This document shows, one piece after another, positions 1 through 8,611 of a stretch of DNA of 64,000 nucleotides. The notes below the pieces were generated by a model. The model was not told the DNA's origin and made no database searches. It was given only the letters and a program-made list of their open reading frames with translations. The stretch covers positions 692-64,691 of the forward strand of contig NZ_QSIL01000002.1 of NCBI RefSeq assembly GCF_003469185.1. Reading direction: 5' to 3'. The number at the start of each line of letters is the position of its first letter. Position 1 is the first letter of the stretch. Both the position numbers and the translations under genes were made by a program. Origin of the DNA: Collinsella sp. AM34-10. Lineage in GTDB: Bacteria > Actinomycetota > Coriobacteriia > Coriobacteriales > Coriobacteriaceae.

Positions 1-581
1 ATGCACTCCATATTTTGTTCACAAATGAATAGAACCCTCAGTTGCTTCACTGAGGCCGTATTCGAAGCAGCAGCTTCTGATATTGGCGATGACCAGCTGG
101 TTTATAGGTGTTAAGGCATCGGTCATCTCTGGTGCGCCACTTTACTCCAAAAGCATCAGCTATTTGTTTCCCGTCGGTAAAAGGCAGGTTTTGTTCGCCA
201 AGCGTTCTTATATATAGAGAAGTTCGGGTTCGAACCCGTACACCGGCAACAAAAAAGCGACCAACCGAAGTTGATCGCTTTCAATTCTATGCTGGAGCAT
301 CTAGAGGGTGTTTCCGAACTCATTTTCTCGCTGCCATTCATGCTTTCGAAGCATCGTTCGACCTCCGCAGCCTCATGTTTTGAGGATCTGCCGTGTTTAT
401 CACTGTTATTAATGAGTGTGTGGAAGTGATCCTCATACAGATACGTCGATCCGCCAGATAACTGAGAAGCATCTTTCTGCAGCCCTCGTTGTCTATCCTC
501 ACATCTCTCAGGTCTTCCGGAAATTCACAAGCAGTCTTAGGGTCAATTTGTTTCTGCTTTCAGAGACTTGTTTGAGAGTTT
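1..581. other. AT-rich region with no supported gene
   Basis: No open frame here has a convincing start, ribosome site or recognisable protein. A 37-codon frame from base 1 to 114 could be the tail of something outside the window or chance. The stretch is visibly richer in A and T than the rest of the window. It contains a T-arm-like sequence followed by a terminator-like hairpin (223-289) that resembles the sequence at 1457-1524, described separately. Confidence 0.5.
223..289 (+). repeat. tRNA 3'-end-like repeat plus hairpin, left copy
   Basis: A T-arm-like palindrome (GGGTTCGAACCC) is followed by GGCAACAAAAAAGCGACCA and a hairpin closing on TCGCTTT. The same order recurs at 1457-1524 in the same orientation, where 36 of the first 41 bases match. 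The two copies bracket the TraX-like gene. They may be relics of insertion or duplication at a tRNA 3' end; no complete tRNA can be folded here. Confidence 0.55.
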
Positions 582-1379
582 TTAAAGACAGTTCAAAACA
601 ATAAGTGAGACACCATAAAGCAGAGCAAGATGTGCCGGATAGAAAATGTAGAAGAAATATTTCAGCTTCAGCCCTCGCTTGCCATTATAAAGATTGATAA
701 GCAGCAACGAAACGACCGCGGCGGCAACATCAGGATTTAATACATTAGCTGTAGCAAACTCAAATCCGCCGCCAACTATATGGCACGACGAAAGGAACAC
801 TGCGCATACTGCAGCAAAGAACATCTTGGCCTTGTTGTCGTGGAATAAATAGAACGCAGCCACAAGCAGAATGCCATACACACCGCCATCTAGTTTAGTG
901 TATTCAGCTGCCAGTGCCGTCAAAACAATCAGAGCAATTTCTGCGATGTGCCTCTTCCATTTTGAAAGACTTTGTATCTTTTCCAGAACAATCAAAAAGA
1001 CCAAGGAAAGCAGGAGCTCACACATAACATTTTGTTGCCGAAGGTCAAATAACTGCCCGGTTTGAACGAAATCGTATATGGGCTCCGCAATGATTGCAAA
1101 GACAAGCATATTTCGCAGGTACTTCTTTATGTCATGAGTATGCAAAAATCCCTCAACTATCAAAAAGCAAAATAAGGGAAATGCAATTCTGCCAAGAACA
1201 TGAAGCACATCCGAAGCCTCGCTTAGAATCGCCCATTGTTCGTCTGATATCTGATTGTACGATGCGTGAGTCATGATTCCATTGGTCAGGACGATCCTGC
1301 TTACATGATCGAGAACCATCGAGATGGCTGCTATTATCTTTAATGTGCTGCCGCTAATTCCGTATCTATCTGTTTTCAT
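582..1379 (-). CDS. TraX-like integral membrane protein
   Basis: 265-residue protein made almost entirely of hydrophobic helices. The N-terminal run LKIIAAISMVLDHVSRI, then RIAFPLFCFLIVEGF and a following IIAEPIYDF, are hallmarks of the TraX family (named after F-plasmid TraX, which acetylates pilin; chromosomal Gram-positive members are of unknown function and probably act on extracellular polymers or peptides). The start is ATG with AAGGAAGG seven bases upstream. The gene is AT-richer than its neighbours and sits between two direct copies of a tRNA 3'-end-like repeat (223-289 and 1457-1524), so acquisition by transfer is plausible. No conjugation genes are nearby. Family call good; biochemical role unknown. 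Confidence 0.8.
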   Translation of the reverse strand: MKTDRYGISGSTLKIIAAISMVLDHVSRIVLTNGIMTHASYNQISDEQWAILSEASDVLHVLGRIAFPLFCFLIVEGFLHTHDIKKYLRNMLVFAIIAEPIYDFVQTGQLFDLRQQNVMCELLLSLVFLIVLEKIQSLSKWKRHIAEIALIVLTALAAEYTKLDGGVYGILLVAAFYLFHDNKAKMFFAAVCAVFLSSCHIVGGGFEFATANVLNPDVAAAVVSLLLINLYNGKRGLKLKYFFYIFYPAHLALLYGVSLIVLNCL

Positions 1380-1397
1380 TTCGTTTTCCTTCCTTTG

Positions 1398-1524
1398 GGT
1401 GGGCCGTCAGGGGTTCAGCCTGCTCCGCAGGCGGCCGCTGCGGCGCTCCGCGCCCTTTCGGGTTCGAACCCGTGCCGCGGCAACAAAAAAGCGACCAGCA
1501 TCCGCCAGTCGCTTTTCTATTCTA
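1398..1524. repeat. tRNA-Lys-associated palindromic repeat element
   Basis: The first 19 bases (1398-1416) repeat exactly the 3' end of the adjacent tRNA-Lys (1526-1544). Then follow short palindromes with three-base loops (CCTGC-TCC-GCAGG at 1419-1431 and GGCGC-TCC-GCGCC nearby). After these come a T-arm motif in the opposite orientation (GGGTTCGAACCC) and a hairpin terminator. The same architecture occurs beside tRNA-Gly and tRNA-Ser(CGA) in this window, so this looks like a repeat family rather than random sequence. Confidence 0.7.
1484..1516 (-). terminator. Terminator of tRNA-Lys
   Basis: On the minus strand AAAAGCGAC and GGTCGCTTTT form a stem directly downstream of tRNA-Lys, ending in a run of T. 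Confidence 0.75.
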
Positions 1525-1600
1525 TGGTGGGCCGTCAGGGGTTCGAACCCTGGACCTTGGGATTAAAAGTCCCCTGCTCTGCCAGCTGAGCTAACGGCCC
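1525..1600 (-). tRNA. tRNA-Lys (anticodon TTT)
   Basis: Read on the minus strand this gives a full cloverleaf: acceptor GGGCCGT paired with ACGGCCC, D-arm AGCTCAGCTGGCAGAGC, anticodon stem-loop GGGGACTTTTAATCCCC-like with anticodon TTT, T-arm CAGGGTTCGAACCCCTG, and an encoded CCA end (1525-1527). A promoter lies just upstream inside the end of the aminopeptidase gene, and a terminator follows. Confidence 0.97.
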
Positions 1601-1609
1601 GCGGGTGGC

Positions 1610-1638
1610 ATTGTACCACGGTCTGGGACTATTCCCAA
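1610..1638 (-). promoter_or_regulatory. Promoter of tRNA-Lys
   Basis: Minus-strand -35 TTGGGA (1633-1638) and -10 TACAAT (1610-1615) are separated by 17 bases and lie ten bases ahead of the tRNA. The -35 box overlaps the last codons of the aminopeptidase gene. Confidence 0.6.
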
Positions 1639-2909
1639 CTCCATTGGCCGTTCTGGAAAATCACAACTTCGCGTCCATCGGGCGTAATGCCCACAATATC
1701 GATGTCGTCCGTACCGATCATAAAGTCGACGTGCGTGCTCGAAACGTTGACGCCATGCTCAATGAGCTCCTCTTTGGACATATCATATCCACCCTCAATG
1801 CACTCGGGGAAGCCGACTCCCAGTGCAAGATGGCAGCTGGCATTCTCGTCATAGAGCGTGTCATAGAACAGGATGCCGCTTTCGCGAATCGGCGTGTTCT
1901 TGGAAATGAGCGCAACCTCTCCCAGATGAGCAGCGCCCTCGTCAGTATCGATGATACTTGCGAGTGTCGCCTTTCCCACACGGGCGTCGTAATCCACCAC
2001 ACGACCGTTCTCGAACTTGATCCAAAAATCGTCGACCTTGTTACCGTGATGGATAAGCGGCATTGCGGAATAGACGATTCCGTCAGCACGCATACGATCG
2101 GGCGAGGTGAAGACCTCCTCGGTGGGGATGTTGGGGAAGAAGGGGTGACCGTCGGGGGTCTCGCCCTTACCGCCGGCCCACTCATGCCCCTTCGTCATAC
2201 CAATTACCAGGTCGGTTCCATTCGAAGCGGTATAGCGCAGGCAGTCGAAACGATTTTCGTTCAGAAAGCGCAGGTTCTTTTCAAACGCCGCATCGTGAAG
2301 CTCCCAGTCACTCTCCGGATCTTGGCCGTCAGCACGGGCGGTATGCAGAATCGCAATCCATAGTTTATAGATTGCAACCTCATCGGCGTCTCCCGGGAAC
2401 ACCTCGCGCGCCCAAGCCACGACCGGCGCTCCGGCAATGCACCACGGGTTGATGTTGTAATCCAGTCCGCGGCGGAAAATCTTGCACTGCGTGTTCCTCG
2501 CCTTGGAAGCGGCAGCGGGCTTGGCAGGATCGATGCCCTTGAGAGCGGCGGGGTCAGCACCCTCGATAAAGATAAAGCAGGCACCGTCCTGGGCCAGAGA
2601 ATCCAGCTGTATGCGCTTCCACTCGGGCGTCTGCCCAAAATAGCTTTTCTCGACATGCTCGTACGCAAGCCTCGTCACGGCGTCGTCGGCCCAGATGACC
2701 GTCACGTGACCGGCACCGGCGTCATAAGCCTCCGCAACCACCACGCGCGCAAATGATGCGCACTCGACGGGAGACTGAACGACGACCTCCTGGCCGGGCT
2801 TAACGTTTACACCCTTGCGGACAACGAGACGCGCATAATTTTTAATCTTGGGCTCAAGGGTCTTCATGCCCTCAAGAGCTTCCTCGACCGTTAGGGCAGC
2901 TCGAATCAT
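1629..2909 (-). CDS. M29-family aminopeptidase (AmpS/PepS type)
   Basis: 426 residues, the usual length for the thermophilic-type M29 metallo-aminopeptidases, cytoplasmic enzymes that clip N-terminal residues from peptides. Supporting stretches: an N-terminal NYARLVVRKGVNVKPGQEVVV, a central TDLVIGMTKGHEW with NIPTEEVFTSPDR (family metal-ligand Glu), FENGRVVDYDA, then GEVALISKNTPI, LFYDTLYDENASCHLALG and a closing HVDFMIGT. These carry the Glu/His/Tyr/Asp ligand set of the family. An ATG at 2921 is also in frame, but GGAG lies six bases before the ATG at 2909, so the latter is preferred. It stands alone between a bidirectional terminator and tRNA-Lys. Confidence 0.92.
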   Translation of the reverse strand: MIRAALTVEEALEGMKTLEPKIKNYARLVVRKGVNVKPGQEVVVQSPVECASFARVVVAEAYDAGAGHVTVIWADDAVTRLAYEHVEKSYFGQTPEWKRIQLDSLAQDGACFIFIEGADPAALKGIDPAKPAAASKARNTQCKIFRRGLDYNINPWCIAGAPVVAWAREVFPGDADEVAIYKLWIAILHTARADGQDPESDWELHDAAFEKNLRFLNENRFDCLRYTASNGTDLVIGMTKGHEWAGGKGETPDGHPFFPNIPTEEVFTSPDRMRADGIVYSAMPLIHHGNKVDDFWIKFENGRVVDYDARVGKATLASIIDTDEGAAHLGEVALISKNTPIRESGILFYDTLYDENASCHLALGVGFPECIEGGYDMSKEELIEHGVNVSSTHVDFMIGTDDIDIVGITPDGREVVIFQNGQWSWE

Positions 2910-2936
2910 GTGCCACTCCATCTATCTATAGAACAG

Positions 2937-2969
2937 TAAAAAGGCGCGCCGCAAAAACGACGCGCCTTA
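2937..2969. terminator. Bidirectional terminator
   Basis: AAGGCGCG and CGCGCCTT form a GC-rich stem around a five-A loop, flanked by A and T runs. On the minus strand it follows the membrane-protein gene at 2999. Confidence 0.75.
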
Positions 2970-2998
2970 TATCTTAGCGATATGTATGGATACAAACG

Positions 2999-3574
2999 CT
3001 ACTTCTTCTTGGAGTCCTTCTTGTCCTCCTCGGCAGCCGAGCGCTCGATAAGAGCGTTGAGCTTGTTCTCGGACATGCCCTCGGCCTGCGCGCGGTACAT
3101 GTTGCGCAAGGGACGAATACGAACGAAGTCGTAGATAAAGTCACCCAGGATGATGACATAGGACAAAACGATGCCGACCATCTGAACAGGACTGGACACC
3201 GTGCCGCCGGGAGCGAAGTAGAGCGAAGCCCAAATTGCCACGACGAGTACCATGCCGATGGCGAGCACGGCCCACCAGATACGACGGCGCTTGGTGTAGT
3301 CCTCATCCTGCTTGAGAAGAATATTCGACACCGTATAGATACGATCCTCGCGAGCACGCTGCTTGGCCTTGCGGGCGCGCTTCTCCTCCTTGGAAAGGCC
3401 TTCCAGGTTTTCACCCTTCTCGAGCTCTTTGCGGCGAGCTTTAGACGAAGCCGGCACGACGCGAACGGAGCTCGCTGCTTGGCGGGCGGGTTTAGCAGAT
3501 GCGGCGGACTTGCGCGCAACCCCGGTAACTTCGTGGGATTGCGTGCGCTTGTTCGTGGCGCTACGGGTACTCAC
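2999..3574 (-). CDS. Small membrane protein with basic N-terminus, unknown function
   Basis: 191 residues. The first about 95 are strongly basic and rich in Ser, Ala, Lys and Arg with a helix of the form KEEKRARKAKQRARED. Two transmembrane helices follow (around 103-122 and 131-151), and the end is a lysine-rich tail (EEDKKDSKKK). I recognise no family. It starts with GTG immediately after the purC stop codon with no spacer, so the two are almost certainly co-translated. The context suggests no particular function beyond co-expression with purine synthesis. Confidence 0.75.
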   Translation of the reverse strand: MSTRSATNKRTQSHEVTGVARKSAASAKPARQAASSVRVVPASSKARRKELEKGENLEGLSKEEKRARKAKQRAREDRIYTVSNILLKQDEDYTKRRRIWWAVLAIGMVLVVAIWASLYFAPGGTVSSPVQMVGIVLSYVIILGDFIYDFVRIRPLRNMYRAQAEGMSENKLNALIERSAAEEDKKDSKKK

Positions 3575-4471
3575 TTATGCGTTCTCCTTCATGCTTGTGA
3601 ACTGGGAGCCCGTGATGATCTGGAAGGCCTCGCGATAGCGCTCGGACGTGCCATCGATGACCTCGGCGGGCAGGTGCGGGGTCTCCCCCGTCATATCCCA
3701 GTTGGCCTTGAGCCAATTGCGGACGAATTGCTTGTCGTAGCTAGGCTGGATCTTGCCCTCCTCGTAGCTGGCGGCGGGCCAGAAACGGCTGGAGTCGGGC
3801 GTGAGGCACTCGTCGATCAGCGTGACCTTGCCATCGATAACACCAAACTCAAACTTGGTGTCGGCAATGATGATGCCACGGGTCGCTGCATACTCGGCAG
3901 CAGCCTTGTAGATCTTGAGAGACAGATCGCGAATCTGCGTGGCGATGTCCTCGCCAACGATCTCGCAGCAACGCTCAAACGAGATATTCTCGTCGTGATC
4001 ACCGATCTCGGCCTTCGTGGACGGCGTGAACAGCGGCTCGGGAAGCTTGGAGGCCTCGGTCAGACCCTCGGGCAGCTGGATGCCGCAGACGGTGCCGTTC
4101 TCGTCATAGGTCTTCTTGCCCGAACCGGTCAGATAACCGCGGACGATGCACTCGATAGGAATCGTCTGGGCCTTCTTGACCAGCATGGCGCGGCCTGCGA
4201 GGTAGTCACGATACTCGGCAAACTCCTCGGGGAAATCCGCCGGATCGATGGAGACGAGGTGGTTGGGGACGATATCGGCAAACTTGTCGAACCAGAATGC
4301 CGAGATGCGGTTGAGCACCTCTCCCTTAAACGGAATCTCGTCGGGGAGAATAAAGTCGAACGCAGAAATGCGATCGGTGGCGACCATCAGCAGGTTTTCG
4401 CCGGCATCGTAGATATCACGAACCTTGCCACGGGAATCCGGACGACGCTCCATCGTTGTCACGTGAGTCAC
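3575..4471 (-). CDS. purC: Phosphoribosylaminoimidazole-succinocarboxamide synthase (SAICAR synthetase)
   Basis: 298 residues; joins aspartate to CAIR in the de novo purine pathway, in the cytoplasm. Diagnostic runs are GKVRDIYDAGENLLMVATDRISAFD at the N-terminus, IPIECIVRGYLTGSG in the middle, and TKFEFGVIDGKVTLIDECLTPDSSRFW. That is the longer eukaryote-like form also found in many actinobacteria and Bacteroides, rather than the 237-residue E. coli form. First gene of a two-gene unit with the membrane protein at 2999. Other pur genes in the window (purB, purA, purD) are not linked to it. Confidence 0.97.
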   Translation of the reverse strand: MTHVTTMERRPDSRGKVRDIYDAGENLLMVATDRISAFDFILPDEIPFKGEVLNRISAFWFDKFADIVPNHLVSIDPADFPEEFAEYRDYLAGRAMLVKKAQTIPIECIVRGYLTGSGKKTYDENGTVCGIQLPEGLTEASKLPEPLFTPSTKAEIGDHDENISFERCCEIVGEDIATQIRDLSLKIYKAAAEYAATRGIIIADTKFEFGVIDGKVTLIDECLTPDSSRFWPAASYEEGKIQPSYDKQFVRNWLKANWDMTGETPHLPAEVIDGTSERYREAFQIITGSQFTSMKENA

Positions 4472-4571
4472 TCCTTACCTAAATACGACAGAAATGCGGG
4501 TTCTTTCCCGCATGTTTTCGCAAACTCGGAGCGGCAGGAACGCGGCCCCTCCTTCACCGAATAGCGAAAAG

Positions 4572-6137
4572 CTAGTGCTCCATTGTAGTAGATGCCGCGT
4601 CCGCCGTGTGCTCGCGAGGCAGATGAATCGTAAAAGTCGTACCCTTTCCAAGCTCCGACTCCACGGATATGTAGCCATGGTGACGCTCGACGATTTGCTT
4701 GGTCACGGCGAGGCCAACGCCCAGGCCGCCGGCTTCGCGGGCGCGGCTGGCATCTGCGCGCCAAAATCGCCCGAAGATGCGCGACAGGTCGTCCTTGGCA
4801 ATACCGATACCGGTATCCGAAACGGCAATACTGACATGCTTGCGGTCACTGAGCACCGACACCACGACCCAACCGCCCTCGGGGGTGTAGCGCATGGCGT
4901 TGCTCATGAGGTTGATGACGCACTGCGTGATCATGTCGGGATCGGCCTCGACGACATCGTCGTGACCTTGGGTCTCGTCAGCAAAGCGCAAGCGCAGATC
5001 GCGGTCAACAAATAGGCGCTCCTGAGCGTTGACGATAGACCGCACAAAGGGAACCATGTCCACCGGTTCGAGATTGAGCGGCGCCGTGCTGTTTTCCATA
5101 CGCGATAGGTCGAGCATCTGCTGCACCAAACGAGCCAGGCGGCGCGTCTCGGAAGCGACCGTCTCCAGATGCTCATCGTCGGTGGGATACACGCCGTCCT
5201 GCATGGCCTCGACCGTTGCAAGCATGGCCATGAGCGGCGTGCGAAGCTCGTGTGCGACATCCGAGGTCAGGCGCTTTTCGTGCTTCATATCTTTCTCGAG
5301 CGAGGTGGCCATCTCGTCAAAGGTCTCACCCAACTGATCGATTTCATCGTCGCCGCGCAAACCGGTACGAGCGGACAAATCGCCGTCGCGAATTTGCTTG
5401 GCTGTGCTGGTTATACGATGAATCGGTCTGGTAAGCATGCGCGACACGAACGATCCGATAACAACTGAGATGCAGACCGCAACAACCGCGGCAAGGGCCA
5501 TGGCGTTAAAAGTCTTTTCCCTAAACGCAGAATCCGCCTTGGTGAGCAGGGCATCGGAGCCGATAGCCCATAGCTTCACCTGTCCGACATGCTCGCCAGA
5601 AGACGTTATGATTTCGACGTTGGCAACGCTATCGGAGTCGGTGGGCGCCGACGAGACCGGGCTATGCGAGGCCTTTTTACCGCTCGAGCTGCTCGACGCC
5701 GATTCGCTCTCGCGCACATCGGCGGTCGCACTTGCCGAAGGCCATGAGTCGTCATAGACGACAACGCCCTTTTTGTTGACAACCTGCATACTCAGGTCGT
5801 CGGACACCAAGCTCGATGTCGCGATCGTGCGTAGCTCGCCCGCAGTCCAGTTGCCGTTTTCCTCGTACGACGTCGCAAGCTTTTCGGCGGCAGAATTGGC
5901 AATCTCGACGATATTGGAGCGCGTGTAATCCGAAAAGACGGTACCCCACACAACGGAGACAACGCCCACCAGCACCAATACCGTCATGAGCGACGTCAGG
6001 GCAAAAGCCAAGGCCATGCGCGAGGGATAGCTCATCGCTGGCCGTGAATCGGAACGAGGCGTGTTCCAACTTGCCTTGGAACCCGCCTCGTTCTCCTGCT
6101 TATGCTTTTGCCCAATTTCAAAGCGCGCAGGTGTCAT
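4572..6137 (-). CDS. Sensor histidine kinase
   Basis: 521 residues. A cytoplasmic N-terminal tail of about 40 residues is followed by TM1 (about 41-65), an extracellular sensor of about 145 residues with a Ser-rich low-complexity stretch (about 143-170), TM2 (about 211-232), HAMP (about 233-285), and a HisKA domain with phospho-acceptor His296 in SDVAHELRTPL. The ATPase domain has an N-box (NLMSNAMRY), G1 (DTGIGI) and G2 (GLGVGLAV). It lies 11 bases after its response regulator, so they form one operon. The sensed signal cannot be read from sequence. Confidence 0.95.
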   Translation of the reverse strand: MTPARFEIGQKHKQENEAGSKASWNTPRSDSRPAMSYPSRMALAFALTSLMTVLVLVGVVSVVWGTVFSDYTRSNIVEIANSAAEKLATSYEENGNWTAGELRTIATSSLVSDDLSMQVVNKKGVVVYDDSWPSASATADVRESESASSSSSGKKASHSPVSSAPTDSDSVANVEIITSSGEHVGQVKLWAIGSDALLTKADSAFREKTFNAMALAAVVAVCISVVIGSFVSRMLTRPIHRITSTAKQIRDGDLSARTGLRGDDEIDQLGETFDEMATSLEKDMKHEKRLTSDVAHELRTPLMAMLATVEAMQDGVYPTDDEHLETVASETRRLARLVQQMLDLSRMENSTAPLNLEPVDMVPFVRSIVNAQERLFVDRDLRLRFADETQGHDDVVEADPDMITQCVINLMSNAMRYTPEGGWVVVSVLSDRKHVSIAVSDTGIGIAKDDLSRIFGRFWRADASRAREAGGLGVGLAVTKQIVERHHGYISVESELGKGTTFTIHLPREHTADAASTTMEH

Positions 6138-6148
6138 ATGTGATTTCC

Positions 6149-6871
6149 CTATTTCTCGTCCGACTTATCGGTCTTGGCCGGAGCCTCGAAGCGATAACCG
6201 ACGCCGTGAACGGTGTAGAGCCACTTAGGCTTCTTGGGGTCGTCGCCCAGCTTGGCGCGAAGGTTCTTGACGTGACTGTCGATGGTGCGCTCGTAGCCCT
6301 CAAAGTCATAGCCGAGCACCTTCTCGACCAGCTCCATACGGTTATAGACGCGACCGGGATGGCGAGCAAGCGTGGTGAGCAGCTTAAACTCGGAAGCAGT
6401 CAGGTCTACTTCCTTGTCCTCGACCAAGATCTTGTGGCCCGAGATATCGATGACCAGATCGCCAAAGTCGAGCACCTCAACGGCGGGCTCGTCTGCCTGG
6501 TGAGCACGACGGAACAGGGCGCGGACGCGGGCGACGAGCTCACGCGGCGAGAACGGCTTAATCAGGTAGTCGTCGGCACCAAGCTCAAGGCCGATGATGC
6601 GATCCTCGATCTCGCCCTTGGCCGTCAGCATAATGATGGGGACATCCGAGGTGTCGCGAATGGTGCGGCAAACGCGCTCGCCGGGAATCTTGGGGAGCAT
6701 AAGGTCGAGCACAACCAGGTCGAACTGGTGCTTCTCGAACTCCTCGATCGCAGACTGGCCGTCCCCGACGCCAACAACCCAGTAGCCCTCGCGCTCGAGA
6801 TAGGCAGCGACAGCGTCACGGATTGCCTTCTCGTCCTCGACCAGCAGAATCTTTTTTGCATCTGAAGCCAT
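6149..6871 (-). CDS. OmpR/PhoB-family response regulator
   Basis: 240 residues. The receiver domain (about 7-120) has acidic pocket E12/D13, phospho-acceptor Asp56 in LVVLDLMLP, the Thr/Ala of IIMLTAKG and Lys in LIKPFSPREL. A winged-helix DNA-binding domain (about 140-230) follows, with the typical YERTIDSHVKNLRAKLGDD and VHGVGYRF. An in-frame TTG lies at 6892, but a run of G eight bases before the ATG at 6871 marks the latter as the start. First gene of the operon with the histidine kinase. Confidence 0.96.
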   Translation of the reverse strand: MASDAKKILLVEDEKAIRDAVAAYLEREGYWVVGVGDGQSAIEEFEKHQFDLVVLDLMLPKIPGERVCRTIRDTSDVPIIMLTAKGEIEDRIIGLELGADDYLIKPFSPRELVARVRALFRRAHQADEPAVEVLDFGDLVIDISGHKILVEDKEVDLTASEFKLLTTLARHPGRVYNRMELVEKVLGYDFEGYERTIDSHVKNLRAKLGDDPKKPKWLYTVHGVGYRFEAPAKTDKSDEK

Positions 6872-6926
6872 AACACGGCCCCCCTGTCTCAATTAGCTAA
6901 GAACAAGCCCATTTTAACGCACCTAT

Positions 6927-6965
6927 GCCCGCCGAGCACCGCTACAGTGCGGCGGCTCGGCGGGC
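6927..6965. terminator. GC-rich hairpin downstream of the Tat lipoprotein gene
   Basis: GCCCGCCGAGC (6927-6937) pairs perfectly with GCTCGGCGGGC (6955-6965), with a further CCGC/GCGG stem inside. No T run follows on either strand, so this may be a factor-dependent stop or an mRNA-end structure rather than a classic terminator. Confidence 0.45.
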
Positions 6966-7023
6966 GGCACTCACAATTACAACGCGTTTATTCCCCCGTT
7001 GGCGCCCTTTTAACCCCTCGGCG

Positions 7024-8235
7024 CTAAAGAGAGAACAGGCGGGCGGTAACCGTCTCGGGAATTCCTTGGCTATTACGCACCGTGGCATAGGTTAAAAACG
7101 TATTCGATTTACCCGCCGTAGCTGGATAATCGCCATATTCGAGAGCGCGGTCGGGCGACAGCAGCGAACCATAGGTTTTGGCGGAGGTATCGATCAGAAA
7201 ATGCGATGCCTGAACCTTAACCAGATATTTGCCTTTTCTGCCGGCAGCACACGCAAGCGGCTCGCGCGACAGGAATAGGAACGTCCCATTCTCGTTACCG
7301 ATATAGGTGCCCATGTTGCCTAGGCTCCCCACGCCGCTATAGGTGGCCTCGATGGAGAACACAAACGTGTCGCCCATATATACGGCCTCGAAGGGAGACA
7401 CCGATGAGGGAAGGACCAGCTGAGCCCTCTTGGTATTGTTGCCGTCCGTCAGGTCGATCGCCGTCATGCCGTAGTAGACGCCCTCGTCGTTGCGCACACG
7501 CGGGGAAATGGTCAAGATGCCGTCACTCACACGCGGGGCGGATGCAAAGCGGCCCGTTGACTTCCAAATGGCCTCGGCCTTTGCCTCGTCGAGCGAGCGG
7601 CGGTAGCAATACGAGTCGTGACTCGTCTTATTGCCGCCTGCAGCAGGCATCTTGTACCAAATGACGGACGATTCGAACGCCGTAAACAGCGGCGGGTCGT
7701 AGTCCTTGCCGCCTCGGTCGAGCTCGACCACATCGCCGACAAGCGACGCACCTGCCGTATTTTGCGCATAGAGTTTCCATGATGCATTCGCAAAGTTCAT
7801 CTCGACCCAAGCAAATACGCCATCGCCGGCGCGGACATCGTAAAACGAATACCCCGCACCTTCCACGGGATCCTCGACGAGCGTCGTGAGTGAGCCGTCG
7901 CCCAGGTTGAGCATGCCGAGCGTATTGGCATGCCGCGCCGATGCGGGCGCCATCATCGCCGCGGCGTAATCACCGTCGCAGTAATACAGCAGCGTACCCA
8001 AAGGCAATGTCCATGAAGCTGCAGGCTCGAGGTCGATTTCGACAGCCTCGTACTCATCCGTAATCGAGACGATTTTTGAGTCATCTTTGATAACCTGCGG
8101 CTCGCCGGCGGCATCGTCGCTGGTGCCCGTTTTTTTCGAGCATCCGGCAAGTACCGTGGCAGCGCCCGCGGCAGCTCCACCGAGCACAAAGCCGCGGCGC
8201 GATATTCCGTTCTTGATGTGGTCGGCGATACCCAT
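7024..8235 (-). CDS. Tat-exported lipoprotein, unknown function
   Basis: 403 residues. The N-terminus has a twin-arginine motif (SRRGFVLGG, about residues 12-20) followed by an Ala-rich helix and a lipobox ending LAGC, so export folded by Tat and lipid attachment at the Cys is predicted. The mature part is rich in repeating short strands (for example SVIWYKMPAAGG, GVYYGMTAIDLTDGN, FLFLSREPLA) and reads like a beta-propeller. I cannot name a family. Its ATG overlaps the stop of the TSCPD gene by one base, so they are translationally coupled. Confidence 0.8.
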   Translation of the reverse strand: MGIADHIKNGISRRGFVLGGAAAGAATVLAGCSKKTGTSDDAAGEPQVIKDDSKIVSITDEYEAVEIDLEPAASWTLPLGTLLYYCDGDYAAAMMAPASARHANTLGMLNLGDGSLTTLVEDPVEGAGYSFYDVRAGDGVFAWVEMNFANASWKLYAQNTAGASLVGDVVELDRGGKDYDPPLFTAFESSVIWYKMPAAGGNKTSHDSYCYRRSLDEAKAEAIWKSTGRFASAPRVSDGILTISPRVRNDEGVYYGMTAIDLTDGNNTKRAQLVLPSSVSPFEAVYMGDTFVFSIEATYSGVGSLGNMGTYIGNENGTFLFLSREPLACAAGRKGKYLVKVQASHFLIDTSAKTYGSLLSPDRALEYGDYPATAGKSNTFLTYATVRNSQGIPETVTARLFSL

Positions 8236-8498
8236 TAGGCGATCTCGGCGCGAGCGGCCTCGATAGCGCGGGTAAGCTGGTCGGCGCAGGAGGTCTTTTT
8301 CATACCGCAGGTATTACCGGCGAGAACCTCGATTACGCGATCGGCAGGAGCACCCTCAACCAGCTTGGAGATAGCCTTGAGATTGCCGTCGCAGCCGCCG
8401 GTAAACTCGACGCCCAGCACTTTGCTGCCGTCATCGGAAAGATTGAGGTGGATATTGCGAGAGCATACACCCTGAGGCTTGTAGTCAAAACTAATCAT
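8235..8498 (-). CDS. TSCPD-domain protein (TIGR03905-like)
   Basis: 87 residues with four Cys in the pattern VCSRN, GGCDGN, NTCGMKKTSCADQL, matching the small TSCPD domain also found at the C-terminus of adenosylcobalamin-dependent ribonucleotide reductases. The stand-alone form is common in anaerobes and its function is not established; metal binding through the Cys is likely. Upstream of and coupled to the Tat lipoprotein gene. Confidence 0.85.
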   Translation of the reverse strand: MISFDYKPQGVCSRNIHLNLSDDGSKVLGVEFTGGCDGNLKAISKLVEGAPADRVIEVLAGNTCGMKKTSCADQLTRAIEAARAEIA

Positions 8499-8611
8499 TG
8501 AGATCCCCTCTCAGAAAGAAATTTCAGACGTCTATTATCCCCGCCTGGCCCGACTTATTATCGTAAGCACCGATTCAACATCCTACGATGCATAGATTAG
8601 TGGGGGCAAGA

